Source: Caulobacteraceae bacterium
Lineage (GTDB): Bacteria; Pseudomonadota; Alphaproteobacteria; Caulobacterales; Caulobacteraceae
Direction: 5' to 3'
Assembly (NCBI GenBank): GCA_030151985.1
Contig: JASLDZ010000089.1
Location: 1-21,470, forward strand
DNA: 21,470 nucleotides
Positions 16,736-21,470 of this stretch are shown piece after piece (position 1 is the stretch's first letter; every line of letters begins with the position of its first letter). The notes under the pieces are model-generated. The model ran no database searches. It saw only the letters and a list, made by a program, of their open reading frames with translations, and was not told the DNA's origin. A program made the position numbers and the translations under genes.

Positions 16736-16870
16736 CCGTCATCCTCGGGCGGCGCGCAGCGCCGTCCCGGGGACCCAGCAGGCGCAACCGTCGAACCCGC
16801 TTCCGCTGTCATCAAGCGCTGCGCTTGCTGGGTCCCCGGGACGCTCCTGCGGAGCGCCCGAGGATGACGG
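16736..16870. repeat. REPIN-like inverted repeat with covarying nested hairpins
   Basis: Two 45-base arms (16736-16780 and 16826-16870) form an inverted repeat around a 45-base spacer. Thirty-nine positions match. The six mismatches all fall within a 13-base nested hairpin: GGCGC-GCA-GCGCC at 16751-16763, and GCTCC-TGC-GGAGC at 16843-16855. They form three fully compensated base pairs, so each arm keeps its own stem. The spacer holds another short stem (CAAGCG-CTG-CGCTTG at 16813-16827). It lies between the GIY-YIG gene and the next promoter, and is extragenic. In RNA it could also act as a transcript-end structure. Confidence 0.88.
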
Positions 16871-16915
16871 TTAATTGGAGCAGTGGAGCAGAGCCTAAGC
16901 TCTCGCCGATGTGAT

Positions 16916-16944
16916 TTGAGGCGCGAATGCGGCGCGCCTAATCT
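16916..16944 (+). promoter_or_regulatory. Possible promoter with overlapping inverted repeat, for the small membrane protein/SPFH genes
   Basis: TTGAGGC at 16916-16922 and CCTAATCT at 16937-16944 are spaced by 14 bases. The -35 is one base off the Caulobacter consensus; the -10 is weak. A 7-base inverted repeat (AGGCGCG at 16919-16925, CGCGCCT at 16933-16939) spans the spacer, where a repressor could bind. The leader before ATG 17041 would be about 90 bases. I see no other recognisable element between 16871 and 17040. Confidence 0.33.
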
Positions 16945-17040
16945 CTACGCGTCGACGGCTGGTGATCCGAAAGGGAGATCTCCGCTCCAGGCCGCGATGC
17001 GGGCGATTTCGGTCGTGCGCCGGGGCGGATCGAGCTTCGC

Positions 17041-17310
17041 ATGGTCATGTCATCGCCGTCCGACGTCCGCGTCAGGCTGCTTCGCGACTACGCCGCTTCG
17101 ACCTTCCTCAAGATCGCCGCCGCAGCGCTCCTGCTCTTCCTGATCCTGCGCGTCGCCGCGCCCTGGCTGGTGGACCTCCACCAGACCCTCGCGCTGTGCC
17201 TCGCCGGGGTGCTGCTCGCGGCCTGCCCGCTCGTCCTGCTCTACGCGGGCTGGACGCTGTGGGCCGACCACCGGCGGCTGCGGGGCAAGCTCGACAGCCT
17301 GCCGCTCTAA
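17041..17310 (+). CDS. Small two-helix membrane protein, function unknown
   Basis: This 89-aa protein is not one I recognise. It has two strong hydrophobic segments, at about residues 21-43 and 49-73, separated by a short loop with Asp-Leu-His. Basic residues lie at both ends (RVRLLRDY, then DHRRLRGK), so both termini are probably cytoplasmic and the loop periplasmic. The start is taken as ATG 17041, with a weak GAG at 17032-17034; ATG 17047 is two codons in and equally possible. It precedes the SPFH gene by 32 bases on the same strand and probably shares its transcript. SPFH proteins are often encoded with small membrane partners, so a joint role at the membrane is plausible but unproven. 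Confidence 0.65.
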   Translation: MVMSSPSDVRVRLLRDYAASTFLKIAAAALLLFLILRVAAPWLVDLHQTLALCLAGVLLAACPLVLLYAGWTLWADHRRLRGKLDSLPL

Positions 17311-17342
17311 ACCCCTTCAACCTGAAAGAGGCTCGAAAAGCC

Positions 17343-18209
17343 ATGAAGACGCCGCTCGTGCGCGCGCGCACGGTCGCGCTCACCCTCCTGACCGTCGGCG
17401 GCGTGATCGCCGCCGGCTCGCTGACCACGTCCGGATGCACGCAGGTGCAGCCGGGCCACGTGGGCGTGCGGGTCAACAACCTGGGCTCGCATGCGGGTGT
17501 GGAGAACACCGCGCTGGGGGTCGGCTGGTACTGGAACGGCTTCGGCCAGCACATCTACCAGTACCCGGTGTTCACCTCGACCTACACCTGGACGCGCTCC
17601 TCGACCGAGCAGTCGGCCACCAACGAGGAGTTCAACTTCCAGGACAAGAACGGGCTGAGCATGTCGGCCGACGTCGCCGCGAGCTTCTCGGTCGATCCCG
17701 ACAAGGCGCCCGTGCTGTTCCAGAAGTACCGCACCGAAACCTTGGACGTGATCGCCGGGCCCTTGCGCAACGCCGTGCGCGATGCGCTCGTCACCCGCGC
17801 GGCGCAGATGGGGGTGGAGGAGATCTACGGCCCCCGCAAGGCCGAGCTGATCCACCAGGCCGAGGCCGACACCCGCGCCTTCATGGCCCCGTTCGGACTG
17901 CGGGTGGAGCGGCTCTACTGGGCGTCGAACGTCCGCCTGCCCGACCAGATGCGCCAGCAGATCGAGCAGAAGATCGCCAACGAGCAGGCCGCCCTCGCCG
18001 CCCAGGCGCAGGTCGCGACGGTGGAGGCGCAGGCCCGCCAGCGCGTCGCCTTCGCCGAAGGGGAGGCCAAGGCGATCGACACGCAAGGCCAGGCGCTGAG
18101 GGCCAACCCGGAGATCCTGCGCCTGCGCGCGGTGGAGAAGTGGGACGGCAAGCTGCCGCAGGTGTCGGGCGGAGCGACGCCCTTCGTCGAGCTGAAGCCC
18201 GCGACCTGA
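17343..18209 (+). CDS. Membrane-anchored or lipoprotein SPFH (prohibitin/band 7) domain protein
   Basis: This 288-aa protein begins with a hydrophobic export/anchor segment (about 10-29) and a Cys32 in TTSGCTQV, a partial lipobox. The SPFH domain follows directly (VQPGHVGVRVNNLGSHAGVE, then YPVFTSTYTWTRSSTEQS, LSMSADVAASFSVDPDKAPV and RNAVRDALVTRAAQMGVEEI). An Ala/Gln/Glu-rich coiled coil (about 205-250; QQIEQKIANEQAALAAQAQV) comes before the C-terminus. SPFH proteins form ring-shaped membrane scaffolds, as HflK/HflC and prohibitin do. The short form with Cys just before QPGHVG and the TWTR block resembles, from memory, SPFH proteins of tailed phages and prophages more than HflK/C. The start ATG 17343 has AGAGG eleven bases upstream. 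It converges on the beta-lactamase-like gene with four bases between stops. Confidence 0.88.
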   Translation: MKTPLVRARTVALTLLTVGGVIAAGSLTTSGCTQVQPGHVGVRVNNLGSHAGVENTALGVGWYWNGFGQHIYQYPVFTSTYTWTRSSTEQSATNEEFNFQDKNGLSMSADVAASFSVDPDKAPVLFQKYRTETLDVIAGPLRNAVRDALVTRAAQMGVEEIYGPRKAELIHQAEADTRAFMAPFGLRVERLYWASNVRLPDQMRQQIEQKIANEQAALAAQAQVATVEAQARQRVAFAEGEAKAIDTQGQALRANPEILRLRAVEKWDGKLPQVSGGATPFVELKPAT

Positions 18210-18213
18210 CCGC

Positions 18214-19299
18214 CTAGGCCGCCGCGCCGTCGTGGATCGCCACGACGGCGCGGCTCACCTCCTGCATCGCCAGCATCCGTTCGGGGATGGTGCGCGGGGT
18301 CGCCGCCATCATCGCCGCCACCCCGTAGGTCCGTCCGTCCGGCGCGGTGATCAGTCCCACGTCGTTGTAGCCGGTGGAGAGGCCGTTCAGGTCCTGGCCG
18401 GTGCCGGTCTTGTGGGCGATCGTCCAGCCGTCAGGCAGGCCGCCCTTCAGGCGGTTCGGCCCTGTGGTCGTACCGCTCAGGATCGCCAGGAAGCGGGCGG
18501 TGGAGGGCGGGGCCAGCAGCTCGCCCTTCAGAAGCCGCCCCATGGCGACCGCCAGCGCCGAGGGCGCGGCCCCTTCCGGCGGGTCGGCGAGGTAGGCGGC
18601 CAGCTTCTCGCGGCGGAGCGCGGGCGGGAGCTTGTCGCGCGCGCGCTCGAAGGCGTCGCCGACGCTGTACTCGGGACGCCAGTCGAGGCCCGCCACCCGG
18701 CTCTGCAGCAGGTGCTCCTCCGGCCCGGCGCGGATGGCGCCCAGGCCGCGCACGTCCACCGCCCGCTGCACGGCGGCCGAGCCGCCCGCCAGCCGCGCCA
18801 GGATGTCGTCGCAGGCGTTGTCGCTCTGGGCGATCGCGCCGACCAGGAGGTCATCGACCGTCACGTCGAGCTTGCCGTCCTTGAGCCGGTTGCGGATCGG
18901 CTGATGGAACACGCTCATGTCGGATTGGGTGACGTGGACGACCTGGTCGAGCTTCAGCCTCCCGTGGTCGATCGCGTCGAACACCGCCAGCGCCACCCAC
19001 AGCTTGGCGACGCTCTGCTGCGGATAGAGCGCGTCGCCGTCATGTGCCGCCGTCCAGCCGGCGGCGACGTCGTGGACCGCGATCCCGAAGCGGCCGTCGA
19101 AGCCGGAGCCGATCTCCCGCAACCGGGTGATGAGCGCCGGGGGGGCGGGCGGCGCGGGGGCCGTCGGTTCGCCGGGCGAGGGGCGGCCGCCCTTGGCCCG
19201 GGCGGCGGGGCGGGGGGCGACGCAGCCGCCGAGCGCGAGCGGGGCGGCGAAGGCGGCGGCCAGGCTGCTCAGCGCGGAGCGTCGGGTGGGTGCGGACAT
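18214..19299 (-). CDS. Class A beta-lactamase-like serine hydrolase, Tat-type lipoprotein
   Basis: This 361-aa exported serine acyl-enzyme carries a signal with twin arginines (TRRSALSSLAAAF) and a lipobox (LALGGC, Cys26), followed by a Pro/Ala linker to about residue 55. The catalytic motifs are Ser96-x-x-Lys99 (QQSVAKLW), Ser159-Asp-Asn161 (AQSDNACDD) and Lys297-Thr-Gly-Thr (HKTGTGQ). Glu195 lies exactly 36 residues after Ser159, the spacing of Glu166 from Ser130 in class A enzymes. It sits in EHLLQ, so Gln replaces the usual Asn170, and the stretch after it (about 200-235) is longer than in TEM-type enzymes. It may be a beta-lactamase or a related hydrolase of another beta-lactam-like or peptidoglycan substrate. 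No regulator such as AmpR is adjacent. It diverges from the M1 peptidase gene. Confidence 0.85.
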   Translation of the reverse strand: MSAPTRRSALSSLAAAFAAPLALGGCVAPRPAARAKGGRPSPGEPTAPAPPAPPALITRLREIGSGFDGRFGIAVHDVAAGWTAAHDGDALYPQQSVAKLWVALAVFDAIDHGRLKLDQVVHVTQSDMSVFHQPIRNRLKDGKLDVTVDDLLVGAIAQSDNACDDILARLAGGSAAVQRAVDVRGLGAIRAGPEEHLLQSRVAGLDWRPEYSVGDAFERARDKLPPALRREKLAAYLADPPEGAAPSALAVAMGRLLKGELLAPPSTARFLAILSGTTTGPNRLKGGLPDGWTIAHKTGTGQDLNGLSTGYNDVGLITAPDGRTYGVAAMMAATPRTIPERMLAMQEVSRAVVAIHDGAAA

Positions 19300-19340
19300 G
19301 GCGTCGTCTCCAGCCGGTCAGCGTGGCGCGGTCAAGGCGC

Positions 19341-19368
19341 TTGACCCGGCGCGTCGCGGCCCTAGCGT
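19341..19368 (+). promoter_or_regulatory. Candidate promoter for the M1 peptidase gene
   Basis: TTGACCC at 19341-19347 matches six of seven positions of the Caulobacter -35 consensus. After 13 bases CCTAGCGT at 19361-19368 keeps the CTA core of the -10. Initiation near 19375 would give a leader of about 20 bases, with GGGAG at 19383-19387 as the ribosome site. Confidence 0.45.
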
Positions 19369-19394
19369 CGCGTGACGCCAACGGGAGTCGCGCG

Positions 19395-21215
19395 ATGCGC
19401 CTTGGGTTCCGGGCGGGGGCCGCGGCGGCCCTCGCCATCGCATCGCTGCTCGCGGCCTGCTCTCCTCCAGGAAGCCGCCAGGCGCCGCCGCCGCCCGCCG
19501 CCGACCGCTCCGAACAGCCGCTGGCGCCGCACACCGCGGACTCGGGCGGCGCGCTGCCGCCGGAGCAGGCGGCGCTCGACTTCCCCCACGCCGACCTGTG
19601 GTTCAAGGTCGTGCCCGACCAGAAGTACATCGAGGGCGACGCCACCCTGACGTTCGCGGCCAAGGCGCCGTTGACGACGCTGCTGCTCGACCTCGACCCC
19701 GAATTCGTGATCTCCGAGGTGCGGATCGGCGGCGCCGTGCTGCCGCGCACCGCCTGGTCCGATCCCGATGGACGCCTGCGCATCACCCTGCCGCAGCCGG
19801 TCGCCTCGGGCGGCGAGATCACGGCGCGGGTGCGCTATGGCGGCAAGCCCCACGTGGCCAAACGCGCGCCGTGGGACGGCGGCTTCGTCTGGGCCCGGAC
19901 GCCCGACGGTCACCCCTGGGTCGCCTCGGCGGTGGAGGGCGAGGGCTGCGACCTCCTCTGGCCGTGCATCGACCACCCCACGGGCAAGCCGGCCCTGGCC
20001 GACATCCACGTCACCGTGCCGCCGGGGCTCGCCGCGCCCGCCAACGGCGTGCTGCAGGGAATCCGCGACGCGGGGAACGGCTGGAAGACCTTCGACTGGC
20101 GCGCCAAGCGACCCGACACCTACGCCATCGCCATCAACGTCGGGCCGTACGACCTCCTGAAGTCGCAGTTCAGGAGCCGGTTCGGCAACACCATCCCGAT
20201 GGAGTTCTGGTACCTGCGCGGCCGCCAGGCCGAGGCGGAGAAGCTGTTCGCCACCGTGCCGCAGATGGTCGCCTTCAACGAGGCCAAGATCGGCCCCTAC
20301 CCCTTCGGCGACGAGAAGATCGGCATGGTGGAGACGCCCCACAAGGGCATGGAGCACCAGACGATCAACGCCTACGGCAACGGCTACGCCATCAACGAGT
20401 GGGGTTACGACGACCTTCTGCAGCACGAGTTCGGGCACGAGTGGTTCGGCAACCAGATGACCAACCGCGACTGGTCGGACATGTGGCTGCACGAGGGCTT
20501 CACCATGTACCTGCAGCCGCTCTACTCGCAGTACCTGAAGGGCGACCAGGACTACTACGGCTGGCTGCACAACGTCCGGCTGAAGGTCGCCAACAAGGCG
20601 CCGACCGCGCCGCCGGGACCCATGACGGGCGAGGTGGTCTACGACGACAAGCGCGGCGGGCCGGGGCAGGACATCTACTACAAGGGCGCGCTGGTGCTGC
20701 ACACGCTGCGCGGCCTGATCGGGGACAAGGCCTTCTTCCAGACGCTGACCGAACTGGTCTACGGCCGGCCCGACCCCAAGCCCGGTAACTTCGAGCCGCG
20801 CTACGCCACCACCGACGACTACGTGGCGATCGTGAACAAGGTCGCGGGTCGTGACCTCGGCTGGTTCTTCGACGGCTACCTGCGCAACGCCGCCCTGCCT
20901 GAGCTGGTGCAGACCCAGGTGGGCGACAGCCTGGAGCTGGACTGGAAGACCGGCGACCTGAAGCCCTTCCCCATGCCGCTGGAGGTGAAGGTCGGCGACA
21001 CGGTGACGACGCTGCCGATGACGGGCGGCACGGGCACGGTGAAGGTCCCGGCGGGAGCGCTGGTCACGATCGACCCGCATTCCAAGGTGCTGCGCCGCGA
21101 CGCCGACGTGGAAGCCTACGTCGCCTACAGGAAGGCGCATCCGAAGGGGCCGCCCGTGCCCCCCGCCCAGCAGCCCAGGCCCGGAGAAAAGCCGGACGCC
21201 GCCAAGGCCGGGTGA
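19395..21215 (+). CDS. M1 family zinc metallopeptidase, lipoprotein
   Basis: This 606-aa exported aminopeptidase-type enzyme begins with a lipoprotein signal peptide (LAIASLLAACS) and a Pro-rich linker. The N-terminal beta-sandwich (about 60-250) is of the M1/LTA4-hydrolase type. The catalytic domain has His344-Glu345-x-x-His348 (LQHEFGHEWFGNQM) and, after exactly 18 residues, Glu367 (WLHEGFTMYLQ), the complete M1 zinc site. The exopeptidase motif usually read as GAMEN is KGMEH here (317-321), keeping the Glu320 that binds the peptide amino end. The C-terminal helical domain of long M1 enzymes is absent, replaced by a short beta domain ending near residue 590. It is likely an envelope-attached aminopeptidase for peptide scavenging. 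The start is ATG 19395, with GGGAG seven bases upstream. It diverges from the beta-lactamase-like gene. Confidence 0.93.
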   Translation: MRLGFRAGAAAALAIASLLAACSPPGSRQAPPPPAADRSEQPLAPHTADSGGALPPEQAALDFPHADLWFKVVPDQKYIEGDATLTFAAKAPLTTLLLDLDPEFVISEVRIGGAVLPRTAWSDPDGRLRITLPQPVASGGEITARVRYGGKPHVAKRAPWDGGFVWARTPDGHPWVASAVEGEGCDLLWPCIDHPTGKPALADIHVTVPPGLAAPANGVLQGIRDAGNGWKTFDWRAKRPDTYAIAINVGPYDLLKSQFRSRFGNTIPMEFWYLRGRQAEAEKLFATVPQMVAFNEAKIGPYPFGDEKIGMVETPHKGMEHQTINAYGNGYAINEWGYDDLLQHEFGHEWFGNQMTNRDWSDMWLHEGFTMYLQPLYSQYLKGDQDYYGWLHNVRLKVANKAPTAPPGPMTGEVVYDDKRGGPGQDIYYKGALVLHTLRGLIGDKAFFQTLTELVYGRPDPKPGNFEPRYATTDDYVAIVNKVAGRDLGWFFDGYLRNAALPELVQTQVGDSLELDWKTGDLKPFPMPLEVKVGDTVTTLPMTGGTGTVKVPAGALVTIDPHSKVLRRDADVEAYVAYRKAHPKGPPVPPAQQPRPGEKPDAAKAG

Positions 21216-21259
21216 GCGTCCGCCACGTTCCGGCCGTCCGGGCGTGCTGAGCTTTGGGC

Positions 21260-21470
21260 ATGGTTCGAACCCGGCGGCGCCGCTCGCCCCCTTGGGAGCA
21301 CGACCGCCGCGTGCGCCGCCGCTGGGCGGCGGGCGGCGCTTTCAGCGCGGCCGCCCACCTCGTCGCCGTGCTCGCCTTCCTGGCGGCCCAGCCCGCCACG
21401 CGGGATGTGGCCGAGACGCCGCCCGTCTTCCTGACGCTCGCGCCCGCGCCGGCCCCGCCGACGCCCGACA
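21260..21470 (+). CDS. N-terminal part of a single-pass, proline-rich envelope protein, TonB-like (partial)
   Basis: An open frame from ATG 21260 runs off the window after about 70 codons. It opens with an Arg-rich cytoplasmic tail (MVRTRRRRSPPWEHDRRVRR). A hydrophobic segment follows (about residues 23-43; AGGAFSAAAHLVAVLAFLAA). Then comes a Pro/Ala-rich stretch with PPVFLTLAPAPAPPTPD at the edge. A basic tail, one uncleaved helix and a proline-rich periplasmic linker is the layout of TonB-type energy transducers and some related envelope proteins. The C-terminal domain that would decide this is outside the window. The start lacks a clear ribosome site (GGG three bases upstream). Confidence 0.55.
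   Translation, partial: MVRTRRRRSPPWEHDRRVRRRWAAGGAFSAAAHLVAVLAFLAAQPATRDVAETPPVFLTLAPAPAPPTPD

Noticed and set aside
16736..16870. The large palindrome as a simple intrinsic terminator or a CRISPR fragment
   Set aside because: There is no T-run after either arm and no repeated spacer-repeat pattern. Paired inverted arms with nested hairpins fit a REPIN-like element better, though some effect on transcript ends remains possible.
18213..18220. GCCTAGGC palindrome between the SPFH and beta-lactamase-like stops
   Set aside because: An eight-base palindrome without a loop occurs often by chance at this GC content.

Overview
The window is very GC-rich (about 70% by eye), densely packed DNA with almost purely G/C-ending codons. 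The gene set points to an alphaproteobacterium, most likely of the Caulobacterales (Caulobacter/Phenylobacterium type): a NodT-EmrA-EmrB efflux set, a SapC-family protein, a ScsB/DsbD-type membrane thiol reductase, and promoter candidates resembling the Caulobacter housekeeping consensus TTGACGS-N10-14-GCTANAWC. This placement is an inference; there is no rRNA or other phylogenetic marker. Sixteen protein genes are supported, two of them cut by the window edges. I see no tRNA, rRNA, CRISPR array or intact insertion sequence.

Layout. 1-2998 (+): the end of an outer-membrane efflux factor, then EmrA-like adaptor and EmrB-like 14-TM exporter, together a tripartite drug pump. 3039-3971 (+): an Fe(II)/2-oxoglutarate oxygenase. 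4044-6482 (+): a hybrid sensor kinase (GAF-PAS-PAS-HisKA-HATPase-REC). 6495-7415 (-): a double hot-dog thioesterase-like protein. 7575-8357 (+): a SapC-family protein. 8366-8758 (-): a MaoC-like single hot-dog protein. 8861-11101 (+): ScsB/DsbD, whose 3' end overlaps the convergent gene that follows. 14787 down to 11065 (-): a tight three-gene operon of a small carrier protein, a DUF1839 protein and a GH2 (beta-mannosidase-like) protein. 14940-16725 (+): an M20 dipeptidase and a small GIY-YIG nuclease. 17041-18209 (+): a small two-TM protein and a membrane-anchored SPFH protein. 18214-19299 (-): a Tat-exported class A beta-lactamase-like lipoprotein. 19395-21215 (+): an M1 metallopeptidase lipoprotein. 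21260-end (+): the start of a TonB-like protein.

The most interesting content is of two kinds. First, there are two REPIN-like elements (paired inverted repeats whose arms each fold on themselves). One lies in frame inside the GH2 gene and supplies about 41 residues. The other lies 10 bases after the GIY-YIG gene; its two arms differ only by three compensated base pairs in a nested hairpin, which is evidence for selection on arm structure. Second, the carrier protein-DUF1839-GH2 operon looks like part of a poorly described pathway in which something, perhaps an amino acid, is carried on a phosphopantetheine arm and handled with a glycoside hydrolase-like enzyme.

Four convergent gene pairs have 12 bases or fewer between stops, or overlap, so transcript ends there must lie inside the facing genes. 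The only stretch over 300 bases without a gene is 16726-17040. It holds the second REPIN-like element (16736-16870) and a possible promoter with an inverted repeat (16916-16944); I see nothing else in it.
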